A stretch of 33,641 nt of DNA from Rhodobiaceae bacterium (GTDB lineage: Bacteria; Pseudomonadota; Alphaproteobacteria; Rhizobiales; Aestuariivirgaceae). The stretch lies in the NCBI GenBank assembly GCA_009885825.1, contig VFJY01000077.1, forward strand, positions 1 through 33,641. Reading direction: 5' to 3'. Position numbers and translations under genes: made by a program. Under the pieces are notes generated by a model, which did no database searches, was not told where the DNA came from, and was given only the letters and a program-made list of their open reading frames with translations. Within the stretch, counting starts at the first letter, position 1. Each line of letters begins with the position of its first letter. Shown here one piece after another: positions 15,660 through 25,447 of the stretch.

Positions 15660-18600
15660 TTGACCAATCGGCAACTCGCATGCTGGACTGTGGAAACAGC
15701 ATTCCAGCAATTGCGGCCGAGCACCATGATTCCTGACATCACCGACTCCCTGATCGAAGAGATAATTCAGTCTACGAGAATGGTCCGCGCAGGGTGGAAT
15801 TATTGGCAGCAGGGTCGCGTGACCAAACTCATGATCGATCAGGAAATGGAGGAGATTTCCGCGCGGGTGCAGGGCAGTGAGCGGGACCCCTATTCTGTGT
15901 TGATCTATTTCGACAATGATGACTGCGACGCTGGTTTTGTTGCCGAATGCTCGTGCCCGGTAGGCATTGGCTGCAAGCATTGCGCAGCGGTATTGTATGC
16001 TGCCCGCGGGAGACAGGTGCCAGGTGTAGAACTTGCGCCAAACAACCCTGTTACCCGACCCAAGCCGACCCCGCCCGCAAAGCCAGCACCCTTGCCGCAG
16101 CCCCTGTTTTTCTGGCTGGCAGAGGCGCAGACGCACGCGTCGGCAATGCAGACAAGCAGACCTGAGATTGTTTATGTGGTGACACCGCGCGCATTGCATC
16201 CGGTCAAGCAGCCCAAGGGTCAATCCGCCCCCTTGGCGCCGCCGGCGATGCCGCATGACATGTCGATTAAAGTCTTGCTCAAGCAGCCTTCCGCCGATGG
16301 CAAGTCAACGTGGCACGAGCCCAACCGCTATGACCGTTCATGGACATATGCGCTGGCTACGCCAATCGATGCGTGGTTGGTAAAGCAGATGACGGACTAT
16401 CAGGGTGATGTTTCGGGAGGCACGCCGAAGGGCTTTGGCGGGGCGAATTGGCTGGATCAGGCCATCGCCACCGGTCGCCTGCGCTGGCGCAATCCTGACG
16501 GCCCTGTGCTCCACACGGGCGACAGCAAAGCGGGCGCCTTTCGCTGGGTGACGATGGCGACCGGCGAGCAACGGCTGACGTTGTCCGAGATGCCTCTCGG
16601 ATTGACCCTCGTAGCACTCGCTCCGCCGCTTTTGATCGATGGCGAAAGCGGCGCGGTGCACCGGGTGGAAACCAACGTTGAAAATGTCTTGGCGGAACGT
16701 CTGCTCCGCCTTCCGCCCGTACCGCCCCATGCCGTTTCTGCGCTTGCTGATCAGTGGGGCAAAGTTGCGGGCCATGCGGTGCCACCACCCACACTCTCCA
16801 ATCTGACCGACCTCGGGGTAGTAGCCCCGACTCCGGTTCTCACCTTCAGGGAAGACGTTGTGGACGTCCTCCTTCCCCGGCGCACAAACTGGTACTCGCG
16901 GGAAACGATGAGAACTCCAACGGCGTCGGCGCGCTTGAGCTTTGACTACAAAGGCACCACCGTGACCCACGCAACCGAAGCAACACTGCTGCTCCGGGCC
17001 ACTGACGGCGCCACCATCCAGTTTCAGCGCGATCTGGCGGCGGAGCGGCAGGCTTTTGCGCGCCTGGCAAAGCTTGGATTGAAACCCATCAAGAGCTTTC
17101 CCGACGCCAAGGCGAAAACTGCACAGGCCTGGGACTTGACCATGCAGATTGGGGCAACGCCCTCCCACTTTGCAAACATCTTGCAAAACCATGTGCCGGA
17201 TTTGCAAGCCGATGGCTGGCGGATCGCCTATGCCCCGCGCTGGTCATTGGCCTTTGTCGAGATTGAGCCGGACAGTTTGAGCTTTGATGTTGAACCCTCA
17301 GGCATTGACTGGTTTGACATCCGTCTGGGCGCCCGGATCGACGGCAAGCCGATTGACATCTTGCCCCTGCTCCGCCGGATGCTGGCGCAATACGGCGAGG
17401 CGCTGCTTGATCACCCAGCCTCGACACTTTCGATTGAAATCGCGCCAGGCAAGCTTGCGCAAGTACCAATGGAGAAGATCAAGCCGGTTCTGCAAATGCT
17501 TTTGCAGATTGCGTCACGCGATCAACCTGACACCGGGAGACTGCGCTTGCCAGGGCGCGATCTGGCGGCCCTGGCTGATTTTGAAAGCGGCACGAACGCC
17601 CATATTCCCTGGACTGGGGCCGAAGCATTGCGCAAGCTGGCCAAGGCCCTGACGCAACTGCAATCGCTGCCCAGCAAGACGCCCAAGAGTTTCAACGCCT
17701 CGTTGCGCGCCTATCAGCAACAGGGGCTGGATTGGCTGCAGGCGTTGCACGGCGCTGGCTTTGGCGGGGTGCTGGCCGATGATATGGGGCTGGGCAAAAC
17801 CGTGCAGGCCCTCGCCCATGTCACAACGCTCAAGGCCGCAAAGTCACTCAAGCACCCGGTTCTGATTGTCTGCCCGACGTCGGTGCTGCCCAATTGGCAG
17901 GCGGAACTGGCCAAGTTCGCGCCGACGTTGACGGTGCTGCTCTGGCATGGCGCCACCCGCAAAACTCTGAGCCCGCAAATCGGCGCGCAGGATGTGATCC
18001 TGACCAGCTATCCGCTGCTCGTCCGCGACATCGAGACGCTCAAACAGCAGCCCCTCAGCCTCATCATTCATGATGAAGCGCAGATGCTCAAGAACCCCAA
18101 GACCGCCGGTTTCAAAGCCGCCAAACAATTGAAGGCCACGCAAACCCTGGCGATGACCGGAACGCCAGTTGAAAACCAGCTGACCGATGCATGGAGCCTG
18201 ATGGAACTGGTCACACCGGGGCTGCTCGGCAATCTTGACCAGTTCAACCGCAGCCTCGCCAGGCCCATCACGCGGGACAATGATGCGCAGGCCAAGCGCT
18301 TCCTCGCACGGCGCCTGCGCCCCTTCATGCTGCGCCGCACCAAGGACCAGGTCGCAAGCGATCTGCCCGCCAAATCCGAAATTCCGGAGTGGATTAATCT
18401 CAGCGATAAGCAAGCTGCGCTCTATGAATCGATGCGGCTGCTGATGCAGAAACGGGTGCGTGAAGAGATTGCCCGGGTCGGCTTGCTGCGCTCCCATATC
18501 ATCTTCCTCGATGCGCTGCTGAAGCTGCGCCAGATTTGCTGCGATCCGCGTCTGCTGGCAGGACAAGACGCCAAGGCGGAAACTTCGGCGAAACTCTCCC

Positions 18601-19094
18601 GTCTGCTGGAAATGCTCCCCGAACTCGTCGCCGAAGGGCGCAAGGTGATCCTGTTCAGCCAGTTCACCTCGATGCTCGATCTGATCAAGCCTGAACTGGA
18701 AAAGTGCGGCATCACCTTTAGCGAAATTCGCGGGCTCACCAAGGACCGGCAAGCCCCGGTCAAGGCTTTCCAGTCAGGTGTTGTGCCCTTGATACTGGTC
18801 AGCCTCAAAGCCGGCGGCACCGGCTTGAACCTCACCGCCGCCGACACGGTGATCCTTTACGACCCATGGTGGAACCCCGCCGTTGAAGCCCAGGCCATCG
18901 ACCGCGCCCACCGCATCGGCCAAACCAAACCCGTCTTCGTCCACCGCCTGATCGCCCGCGGAACGATTGAGGAAAAAATTCTTTTGCTGCAAGACAAGAA
19001 GCGATCTCTGGCCGCTACGCTGTGGGGCGAAGAAGAAGACAGCGCGGCATCAGCCAAATTGACTGAGGAGGATGTGCAGTTCTTGCTGGAGTGA
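15660..19094 (+). CDS. SWIM zinc-finger SNF2-family ATPase/helicase
   Basis: 1144-residue DNA-translocase-like protein. Near residue 97 is a SWIM zinc finger (CSCPVGIGCKHCAAVL). A long middle region of unassigned fold follows, then a complete SNF2 motor: motif I DDMGLGKTVQALA (about 707), motif II DEAQ (about 804), motif III MTGTPVENQL (about 831), motif V GGTGLNLTAADTVI and motif VI QAIDRAHRIGQ (about 1078). Such proteins remodel protein-DNA or RNA polymerase complexes and some belong to defence loci. The TTG start has AAGGA 5 bases upstream; an ATG at 15726 is the alternative. It is the only intact gene in the guaA-linked segment. Confidence 0.9.
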   Translation: MTNRQLACWTVETAFQQLRPSTMIPDITDSLIEEIIQSTRMVRAGWNYWQQGRVTKLMIDQEMEEISARVQGSERDPYSVLIYFDNDDCDAGFVAECSCPVGIGCKHCAAVLYAARGRQVPGVELAPNNPVTRPKPTPPAKPAPLPQPLFFWLAEAQTHASAMQTSRPEIVYVVTPRALHPVKQPKGQSAPLAPPAMPHDMSIKVLLKQPSADGKSTWHEPNRYDRSWTYALATPIDAWLVKQMTDYQGDVSGGTPKGFGGANWLDQAIATGRLRWRNPDGPVLHTGDSKAGAFRWVTMATGEQRLTLSEMPLGLTLVALAPPLLIDGESGAVHRVETNVENVLAERLLRLPPVPPHAVSALADQWGKVAGHAVPPPTLSNLTDLGVVAPTPVLTFREDVVDVLLPRRTNWYSRETMRTPTASARLSFDYKGTTVTHATEATLLLRATDGATIQFQRDLAAERQAFARLAKLGLKPIKSFPDAKAKTAQAWDLTMQIGATPSHFANILQNHVPDLQADGWRIAYAPRWSLAFVEIEPDSLSFDVEPSGIDWFDIRLGARIDGKPIDILPLLRRMLAQYGEALLDHPASTLSIEIAPGKLAQVPMEKIKPVLQMLLQIASRDQPDTGRLRLPGRDLAALADFESGTNAHIPWTGAEALRKLAKALTQLQSLPSKTPKSFNASLRAYQQQGLDWLQALHGAGFGGVLADDMGLGKTVQALAHVTTLKAAKSLKHPVLIVCPTSVLPNWQAELAKFAPTLTVLLWHGATRKTLSPQIGAQDVILTSYPLLVRDIETLKQQPLSLIIHDEAQMLKNPKTAGFKAAKQLKATQTLAMTGTPVENQLTDAWSLMELVTPGLLGNLDQFNRSLARPITRDNDAQAKRFLARRLRPFMLRRTKDQVASDLPAKSEIPEWINLSDKQAALYESMRLLMQKRVREEIARVGLLRSHIIFLDALLKLRQICCDPRLLAGQDAKAETSAKLSRLLEMLPELVAEGRKVILFSQFTSMLDLIKPELEKCGITFSEIRGLTKDRQAPVKAFQSGVVPLILVSLKAGGTGLNLTAADTVILYDPWWNPAVEAQAIDRAHRIGQTKPVFVHRLIARGTIEEKILLLQDKKRSLAATLWGEEEDSAASAKLTEEDVQFLLE

Positions 19095-19202
19095 ACGGCA
19101 AACTGCGTTAAGCTTGCTCCGTTTCCAGCACGACATTCACGCCAATCCCTCATTCTTGCAGTTTAACAGTCTTGCCCACCAAACGGCCCATAATCCTCTC
19201 GT

Positions 19203-19743
19203 TCAAGATCCAAGTTGGTTTGTACCCCCTTGTTTAGGAACACGTGACTTCAAATTTCCCATCCATCCTTTCTTTTTTGACCAAACATCATTCGGTCCAA
19301 AAACTATTTCCCAATCAGTCTTCCGTTCGACCAGACGTCCAACATTCCAACGTTCCGCAAGAAATGCAATTCCTGTTAGAATAAATTCACGCCCGTCGTT
19401 TTCTGACTGCTTTCCATACCAATGGTAGTTAGGGCCAGGAAAAACCAAAGCAGCATCGATTTTCAGGCCGAGCAGATCGGAACACGCCTTGGCGCAGCTG
19501 ACGCCTGCACATATTTGGAAGCTTGAAAAACTGTGTCCTCAAATTTTCCGGGTTCGTCATTCTCATGATATTTAACTTCCACCGCAAACACGAGTGGTTT
19601 CGAACACTTTTCAAATGAAACAGCTAATATGTCAGCACGAATTTTACCGCCAGACTGGTCAATCAAGCTACTTCTTCATAACACGAGAAGAACGGCTCTA
19701 GTATTTCGTTAACTTTGGCTCTCACGTCCCGCTCGATATCCAA
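19203..19743 (-). pseudogene. Frameshifted PD-(D/E)XK-like nuclease gene
   Basis: Three consecutive minus-strand frame segments read as one protein. First is a helical N-terminus from a TTG at 19743 (DIERDVRAKVNEILEPFF). Then comes IRADILAV followed by FAVEVKYHENDEP, giving the D...ExK signature of PD-(D/E)XK nucleases. Last is a C-terminal part from about 19500 (ACSDLLGLKIDAALVFPGPN onward) to the stop at 19203. The breaks lie near 19670 and near 19500. The gene begins 5 bases after the guaA stop, so it occupies the island edge. It may be a dead restriction or defence nuclease; sequencing errors could also explain the breaks. Confidence 0.6.
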
Positions 19744-19746
19744 TGC

Positions 19747-19766
19747 CCTACTCCCACTCAATGGTC
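19747..19766 (+). repeat. guaA-side att-like repeat
   Basis: The guaA stop and last codons (minus strand TIEWE-stop), repeated imperfectly at 15234-15253. The guaA 3' end is a known integration site for genomic islands. Confidence 0.5.
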
Positions 19767-21295
19767 CCCGGCGGCTTTGACGTCACATCATAAACCACGC
19801 GGCTAACCCCCTTCACTTCATTGATGATGCGGGTGGCCGCGCGGCCGAGGAAATTCATGTCGAAGGGATAGAAATCCGCCGTCATGCCGTCAACCGAGGT
19901 CACGGCCCGCAGCGCCAGCACCCGGTCATAGGTGCGGCCATCGCCCATGACTCCAACCGTCTGCACCGGCAGCAAAACCGAGAACGCCTGCCAGATCTTG
20001 TCGTAGAGTCCGGCTTTGCGGATTTCATCGAGATAGATCGCGTCAGCCTTGCGCAGGATATCCAGTTTCTCGCGCGTCACACCGCCGGGCAGGCGAATGG
20101 CAAGGCCCGGCCCCGGAAACGGATGGCGGCCGACAAATTTCTCCGGCAGGCCAAGCTCTTGGCCAAGCTTCCTCACTTCATCCTTGAAGAGTTCGCGCAA
20201 GGGTTCTACCAGCTTCATGTTCATGCGCGCGGGCAAGCCTCCCACATTGTGGTGCGACTTGATGGTGACCGATGGGCCACCAGTGAATGAAACGCTTTCA
20301 ATGACATCGGGATACAATGTGCCCTGCGCCAGAAATTCCGCGCCGCCGATTTTCCGGGCTTCCGCCTCAAACACCTCAATGAACAAGCGGCCAATTGTCT
20401 TGCGCTTGGTTTCCGGGTCCGCTTCGCCCTCAAGCGCGGAGATAAAAGTATCTGCCGCGTCCACATGCACAAGCTTGAGGTTGTAATGATCCCGGAACAT
20501 GGAAACCACGTCCTGCGCCTCATTCAGGCGCATCAGCCCATGGTCCACAAACACGCAGGTCAACTGTTCGCCTATCGCCTCATGCAGCAATACGGCTGCG
20601 ACCGATGAATCAACCCCGCCCGAAAGCCCGCATAAAACGCAGGCCCCGCCGACTTGCGCGCGAATGCGGGCAATCGCTTCCTGTCGGAAAGCCGCCATGG
20701 TCCAATCATTCCTGCAGCCCGCGATCTTCAAGACAAAATTGCGGATGAGCTCTGCGCCCTCGGGCGTGTGAACCACTTCCGGGTGAAACATCAGGCCATA
20801 GAATTTGCGGGCGGAGTCTTCTATCACCGCGAAGGGCGCGTTCTCTGAAACGCCCTTGACGGCGAAGCCCGCTGGCAATGCCGTGATCCGGTCCCCATGG
20901 CTCATCCAAACCGTGTGCTTGCCGCCATCGGACCACACGCCTTCGAACAAGGGCGAAGCGGCTTTGACCGAAACTTCCGCCCGGCCGAATTCCCGGTGAT
21001 GCCCGCTTTCAACTTTTCCGCCGAGGTGAACCGCCAGCAGCATCTGGCCATAGCAGATGCCGAGAATGGGAACGCCGGCCTCGAAAATTTCCTGGGGTGC
21101 GCGAGGGCTTCCCTCTTCGGCAGGCGATGCTGGCCCGCCGGAAAGAATAACGGCCTTGGGCTTCATCCGCGCGAAAGCCACTGAAGCGCTCTGAAACGGC
21201 ACAACCTCCGAATAAACCCCCGCCTCCCGCACCCGCCGCGCGATAAGCTGGGTTACCTGGGAACCGAAATCGATAATCAGAACACTGTCATGCAT
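19748..21295 (-). CDS. guaA: GMP synthase (glutamine-hydrolysing)
   Basis: 515-residue enzyme converting XMP to GMP. The class I amidotransferase domain has nucleophile Cys81 ([10 protein letters not shown]) and the His/Glu of [11 protein letters not shown]. The ATP-pyrophosphatase domain has the PP-loop [12 protein letters not shown] (about residue 226). The dimerisation domain ends in the conserved KPPGTIEWE. All key residues are present. Its 3' end borders the presumed island. guaB lies 6 kb away on the same strand in another transcription unit. Confidence 0.98.
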   Translation of the reverse strand: MHDSVLIIDFGSQVTQLIARRVREAGVYSEVVPFQSASVAFARMKPKAVILSGGPASPAEEGSPRAPQEIFEAGVPILGICYGQMLLAVHLGGKVESGHHREFGRAEVSVKAASPLFEGVWSDGGKHTVWMSHGDRITALPAGFAVKGVSENAPFAVIEDSARKFYGLMFHPEVVHTPEGAELIRNFVLKIAGCRNDWTMAAFRQEAIARIRAQVGGACVLCGLSGGVDSSVAAVLLHEAIGEQLTCVFVDHGLMRLNEAQDVVSMFRDHYNLKLVHVDAADTFISALEGEADPETKRKTIGRLFIEVFEAEARKIGGAEFLAQGTLYPDVIESVSFTGGPSVTIKSHHNVGGLPARMNMKLVEPLRELFKDEVRKLGQELGLPEKFVGRHPFPGPGLAIRLPGGVTREKLDILRKADAIYLDEIRKAGLYDKIWQAFSVLLPVQTVGVMGDGRTYDRVLALRAVTSVDGMTADFYPFDMNFLGRAATRIINEVKGVSRVVYDVTSKPPGTIEWE

Positions 21296-21334
21296 GGGCA
21301 GAGCGTTTAGGCGAGCCCGCCGGAGTCTGCAACC

Positions 21335-22705
21335 CTACCCCACCGCCAAATCCCACAGCAGCTTGATGTTCAGGCTGATGATCAGGGCGGCGATGACGCC
21401 TGCGATGATGGTCAGCCACTGGGGCGATACAAGCCCGCCCATCTTGGCTTTATTCCTGGTGAACATGACCAGGGGCACAATGGCGAACGGCAATTGGAAG
21501 GCCAGGACGACCTGGCTGAGGATGAGCAGGGTTCCGGTGCCGCTGGCGCCGTAATAGATCGTGACACCCGCAGCGGGAACGATGGCCACCATGCGGGTCG
21601 CCAGCCTACGGAGCCAGACGGGCAGCCTGATATTGAGAAACCCTTCCATCACAATTTGTCCGGCCAACGTGGCGGTTACCGTCGAATTCAACCCACACGC
21701 CAGCAGTGATATGGCGAAGAGTTTTGGCGCCAGAAGCGAACCCAGCAGCGGCGCCAACATGGAGTGCGCATCACCCAACTCTGCCACATCGGTGCGCCCG
21801 GTCCGGTGGAAGGTCGCAGCGGCCAGAATGAGAATGGAGGCATTGACCAGCAGCGCAAACATCAGCGCCACGGTTGAATCCCAGGTGGCAAACTTCAGCG
21901 CCTCGCGCTTTTCAGGAAGTGTGTTCCCGAAATCCCGGGTCTGCACAATACCCGAATGCAGATAGAGATTATGCGGCATCACCGTCGCGCCGATAATGCC
22001 AAGCGCCAGGTAGAGCATCTGCGGATTGCCGACAATATCCACCGTTGGCGCAAAGCCCCGGATAACGCCGCCCCAATCCGGATCGGCCATGGCGATCTGC
22101 AAAAAGAAACACAGGAAAATTAAACCAAGCAGAGCAATCACAAATGCTTCCACCCAGCGAAATCCAAGCCGCTGCAACCAGAGGATTAGGAACACATCAA
22201 GCGCGGTGATGATGACGCCAAGTTCCAGCGGAATTCCGAACAGCAGATTGAAGCCAATAGCCGTGCCGACAACTTCTGCAATATCCGTGGCTATGATCGC
22301 GATTTCAGCGAACACCCACAATACGAATGATACAGGCTTCGGATACGCATCCCGGCAGGCCTGGGCCAGATCGCGGCCAGACCCAATTGCCAGCCGCGCG
22401 CACAGCGACTGCAGGATGATGGCCATGATATTCGACAGCAGCGCCACAAACAGCAGCGCATATCCAAACTGCGCGCCGCCGGCAATCGAGGTGGCCCAAT
22501 TGCCGGGGTCCATATAGCCCACCGAAACCAGGTACCCCGGCCCGACAAAAGCCATGGCGCGGCGGAACATGCCGCTCGACGGGTTTATCTTGATGGTGCG
22601 GAAAACATCAATAAGTGATGGTTCGCCCCGGTCCTGCCGCCATTTTGAACCCGATGGCCGTAAAGTCTCTCCAGCAACTATCGCGTCGTCCACGTCGTCA
22701 CCCAT
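21335..22705 (-). CDS. Nramp family divalent metal transporter
   Basis: 456-residue inner-membrane, proton-coupled transporter for Mn2+/Fe2+. The Nramp metal site is complete: [12 protein letters not shown] in helix 1 and [10 protein letters not shown] in helix 6. About 11 helices follow a 40-residue cytoplasmic N-terminus. I chose the ATG at 22705, 1 base after the ZIP gene stop; an in-frame TTG upstream would overlap ZIP. It is the last gene of the oxidase-ZIP-Nramp operon, and the divergent MntR-type regulator supports Mn2+ as substrate. Confidence 0.93.
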   Translation of the reverse strand: MGDDVDDAIVAGETLRPSGSKWRQDRGEPSLIDVFRTIKINPSSGMFRRAMAFVGPGYLVSVGYMDPGNWATSIAGGAQFGYALLFVALLSNIMAIILQSLCARLAIGSGRDLAQACRDAYPKPVSFVLWVFAEIAIIATDIAEVVGTAIGFNLLFGIPLELGVIITALDVFLILWLQRLGFRWVEAFVIALLGLIFLCFFLQIAMADPDWGGVIRGFAPTVDIVGNPQMLYLALGIIGATVMPHNLYLHSGIVQTRDFGNTLPEKREALKFATWDSTVALMFALLVNASILILAAATFHRTGRTDVAELGDAHSMLAPLLGSLLAPKLFAISLLACGLNSTVTATLAGQIVMEGFLNIRLPVWLRRLATRMVAIVPAAGVTIYYGASGTGTLLILSQVVLAFQLPFAIVPLVMFTRNKAKMGGLVSPQWLTIIAGVIAALIISLNIKLLWDLAVG

Positions 22706-22706
22706 G

Positions 22707-23849
22707 TCAGACCAGCAGCGCCGTCGCATACATGATGCCAAGACCCGCCGTCACACCTGCGGCAACAGGCGTCGAGAGCCATTGCCCCGGACCCGAGCGG
22801 CGCAGGATCAAAGCGCCCACTTCGATAATCACCTGCAGGATGGCCCCTGCCCCCACCCCAAAGCACACGGCAATCCACAAGGGGCTGACTGCCTGCGTAC
22901 CAAGCACCGTGCCAACGATGGCAGGAAACCCGGCCAGCGCCGCAAGGCCTGCGAACTGCATGAATTTTGGCCTCTCGTCAGCGATTGGCACGGCGATGCC
23001 AATGCCTTCAGTGACATTATGGATGGTGAAACCAATGACAAGGAAAGTGGCCAGCGCCGCGGAACCCGTGGCCAGCGCCGCGCCCACCGCCAATCCTTCG
23101 CCCAGATTATGCAGGCCAATGCCCAATGCGATGAAGGTTGCCAGCCGCAAACCTTCCGGCGCCACGCCTTTTGCGCGCCCCATGGCCAGCAGAACCAGTG
23201 TCGTCACCGCCAGCATCACCCAGAACAATACTGTTCCACGCAAGCGCCCGATGGTCTCCGCCGCCTCTTCAAGCCCCTCGCCAATGGTGTCAATCAACAG
23301 GAAAGCCAGCAGGCCAACCGTGAGCGCCAGCAAAAAATTCATCGTGGGCCGCGACAGCGAGCGCATGGCAGGCCAGGCCAGAAGTCCCGTGGCCACAGGA
23401 ACCGCGCCCAGCAGAAGTCCCACCGCAGCCAGAAGCCCGAGGGACGCGCCCGACAGGATTGGCGTCGCGGTGGCAACCTCAATCGTATGGTCGATAATGG
23501 CGCCCGTTGCCGTCAGCAAGGCGATGTGATGGGCCTCGCCCTCAATCCACGGATAGGGAATATCGATGCGGGTGAGGCCAAGTCGCGCGCCCGAAGCGAG
23601 TGGCGTCGCAGTGAACACGCGGTAAGCCGTATCGACCTGCGCTTGCGCAATGACCACAGGTTTCGACCCATCAGTGCGCACGTCGAGCGAGATCATGCCC
23701 GGCGTCAAATTCACCCGCTCAATCGCTGCCTCCTCGACTGGCGGCGCTTCCTGTGTCAACCGGTCAAGCGGCCGCCACAGCAGCAAAAGCGCAACGATCA
23801 GCGCCAGAACAACGACGGGAAGCCCGAGCCAGAATCGTGTTGAACCCAT
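22707..23849 (-). CDS. ZIP family metal transporter with N-terminal extracytoplasmic domain
   Basis: 380-residue protein. A signal-anchor helix ([20 protein letters not shown]) is followed by a beta-rich domain of about 100 residues (residues about 35-130), then an eight-helix ZIP core with both metal motifs, [10 protein letters not shown] and [10 protein letters not shown]. Standard bacterial ZIPs (ZupT, about 260 residues) lack the N-terminal domain. It starts at an ATG overlapping the oxidase stop (TGATG), with GAGGTG upstream; a GTG one codon earlier is possible. It is predicted to import or exchange Zn, Fe or Mn across the inner membrane. Confidence 0.88.
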   Translation of the reverse strand: MGSTRFWLGLPVVVLALIVALLLLWRPLDRLTQEAPPVEEAAIERVNLTPGMISLDVRTDGSKPVVIAQAQVDTAYRVFTATPLASGARLGLTRIDIPYPWIEGEAHHIALLTATGAIIDHTIEVATATPILSGASLGLLAAVGLLLGAVPVATGLLAWPAMRSLSRPTMNFLLALTVGLLAFLLIDTIGEGLEEAAETIGRLRGTVLFWVMLAVTTLVLLAMGRAKGVAPEGLRLATFIALGIGLHNLGEGLAVGAALATGSAALATFLVIGFTIHNVTEGIGIAVPIADERPKFMQFAGLAALAGFPAIVGTVLGTQAVSPLWIAVCFGVGAGAILQVIIEVGALILRRSGPGQWLSTPVAAGVTAGLGIMYATALLV

Positions 23850-24919
23850 CACACCACCTCGAAATGGCTCATCCAGCCAAGTTCGGCAAACTCCGACTGG
23901 TGGGCATGGAACATGTAAATGCCGGGCTCATGATCAGCAAACGACATTTCAATGATGCCGCGCTGGGCCTGGCACATCATCACCGTGTCGATGGTGCGGT
24001 GGGTGGGCGTGAGCGTCGTGCCATGATCATAGAAGTCAAAGAAATTCGCATGCACGTGCACCGAATTGATCGGATCGAATTCCGTGATGTTGACAAGATA
24101 GATGCGGACGGGCCGCTCTTTCTCAATGCGGATCGGCTTGTCGAAATAGGCGAAGGGAATGCTGTTGACGCAATAGAATTCATTCTCGTCGTCGAAATTC
24201 GTGTCAAAGGCGTTCATCACCATAACCATTTCCTGCCACTTGGCGTTCTCTGGTGAACCCATAAGCCGTGACTCCGCCTGGAGGCTGGCTTCCGGATGCC
24301 GGGTCGGATCCGGGTCAACGATGAAAACACCGTAAAGACCCTTGTGGATGTGGCGTTTCAGCGGAATGGCATGGCAGTGATAGAGATGGCAGCCAAAGGG
24401 TTTGGCATCCAGCTCATAGGTAAATTCCCCGCCAGGCGCCACCAGGCTCGGCCCTGAAACACCATCCATCCGCGCCGGGTGAATGCTGTGAAAATGCATG
24501 GAATGGGGGTGGCTGCTGCTATTGATGAAGCGGATGCGCAGGCGCTCGCCCTCGGTGCAGCGAAGCGTGGGGCCGGGGACGCGCCCATTATAGGACCAGC
24601 CCGCGAACTTGATGCCCGGCGCCACTTCAAATTCATGGTCAATTGCCGTGATCGTCCATTCACGCAATTGCCTTCCGTCGCTCTGGGTGGAGACCGTGCC
24701 AACGTCAAAGTCCCAAAGAATTTTGTGCGGATCAAAGCCATTGGTTGCATGGTCAACCTCGCCGACCACCCGGTTGCCGCCCTGGTCATGGCCAGCATGC
24801 CCGGAAGCCTGTTGCGCCAGCGCTGCGTCGCCGACAGCGGGCAGCAGGGCGGTCGCCGCAGCAACCCTGCCCAGGAATTTGCGCCGGTCAAAGCCCGTCA
24901 ATGATCGTGTTCCAGTCAT
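23849..24919 (-). CDS. Tat-exported two-domain multicopper oxidase
   Basis: 356-residue periplasmic copper protein. A twin-arginine signal (FDRRKFLGRVAAATALLPAV) is followed by two cupredoxin domains. Copper motifs are HPHSMHFHSIHP and YHCHAIPLKRHIHKGLYG in domain 1, SVHVHANFF and MFHAHQSEFAELGWM in domain 2. The T1 cysteine is in domain 1 only, which fits the type C two-domain oxidases, relatives of nitrite reductase that form trinuclear copper sites between subunits. The axial T1 position looks like Leu. The ATG at 24919 has AAGGA 5 bases upstream; a TTG at 24934 is less likely. The oxidised substrate, possibly Mn2+, Fe2+ or Cu+, is not known. Confidence 0.9.
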   Translation of the reverse strand: MTGTRSLTGFDRRKFLGRVAAATALLPAVGDAALAQQASGHAGHDQGGNRVVGEVDHATNGFDPHKILWDFDVGTVSTQSDGRQLREWTITAIDHEFEVAPGIKFAGWSYNGRVPGPTLRCTEGERLRIRFINSSSHPHSMHFHSIHPARMDGVSGPSLVAPGGEFTYELDAKPFGCHLYHCHAIPLKRHIHKGLYGVFIVDPDPTRHPEASLQAESRLMGSPENAKWQEMVMVMNAFDTNFDDENEFYCVNSIPFAYFDKPIRIEKERPVRIYLVNITEFDPINSVHVHANFFDFYDHGTTLTPTHRTIDTVMMCQAQRGIIEMSFADHEPGIYMFHAHQSEFAELGWMSHFEVV

Positions 24920-24945
24920 AATATTCCTTAACAACAGATTGGAAG

Positions 24946-24961
24946 TTTAGCATTTGCTAAA
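24946..24961. promoter_or_regulatory. Perfect palindrome in divergent metal-locus promoter region
   Basis: TTTAGCATTTGCTAAA, a 7-2-7 perfect inverted repeat, lies 26 bases from the oxidase ATG and 45 from the regulator ATG. A weaker related site (ATTTGCAATAGGCTAAT, 24964-24980) follows. It is the probable MntR-type binding site controlling both directions. Confidence 0.65.
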
Positions 24962-25006
24962 TTATTTGCAATAGGCTAATCTCGCACCGCGAAAAGGAAC
25001 TGTTGG

Positions 25007-25447
25007 ATGGCATTTGCAACTAAAAAAGGCGCGTCCGCCAAATTGCGCTCAGCCGCCTTCAAGCGGGTGCGCGCCGACCATTCCGCCGAACTGGCCGAAG
25101 ACTATGTGGAAATGATCGCCGATCTCATTGATGAGCGGGGCGAAGCGCGCTGCACGGATTTGGCGCTCCGCCTGGGCGTTGCCAATGCGACCGTGGTCAA
25201 GACAATGCGCCGCCTGCAAGTCGCCGGCCTGATCAACCAGGAACCCTACCGCGCGATATTTCTCACCAGCGACGGTTGGAAAATGGCTGAGGACGGCAGG
25301 CGCAGGCATGCGCTTGTGGAAAAATTCCTTCTGGCGCTGGGCGTCACCCGCGAAACCGCCCGCATCGATTCCGAAGGCATCGAACACCACGTCAGCGCCG
25401 AAACCCTGAAGGCCATGGCAAAGTTTCTGGCGAGGAACGGTGGCTAG
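25007..25447 (+). CDS. mntR: MntR-type (DtxR family) metalloregulator
   Basis: 146-residue regulator. A winged helix (EDYVEMIADLIDERGEARCTD, then LGVANATVVKTMRRLQVAGL) is followed by the dimerisation/metal region with candidate ligands in RRHALVEKFLLALGV and SEGIEHHVS. There is no SH3-like C-terminal domain, as in MntR and unlike DtxR. The family represses Mn uptake when Mn2+ is bound. It is divergent from the oxidase-ZIP-Nramp operon, with a palindrome between. It is convergent with, and abuts, the methyltransferase gene. Confidence 0.92.
   Translation: MAFATKKGASAKLRSAAFKRVRADHSAELAEDYVEMIADLIDERGEARCTDLALRLGVANATVVKTMRRLQVAGLINQEPYRAIFLTSDGWKMAEDGRRRHALVEKFLLALGVTRETARIDSEGIEHHVSAETLKAMAKFLARNGG

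Noticed and set aside
15226-19766. Search for an integrase in the guaA-linked segment
   Set aside because: No tyrosine or serine recombinase motif was found in any frame; the island call rests on repeats and cargo only.
22554-23843. 429-codon plus-strand open frame, opposite the ZIP and Nramp genes
   Set aside because: Composition is Arg/His/Gln-rich without domains; it is the antisense of two clear transporter genes.
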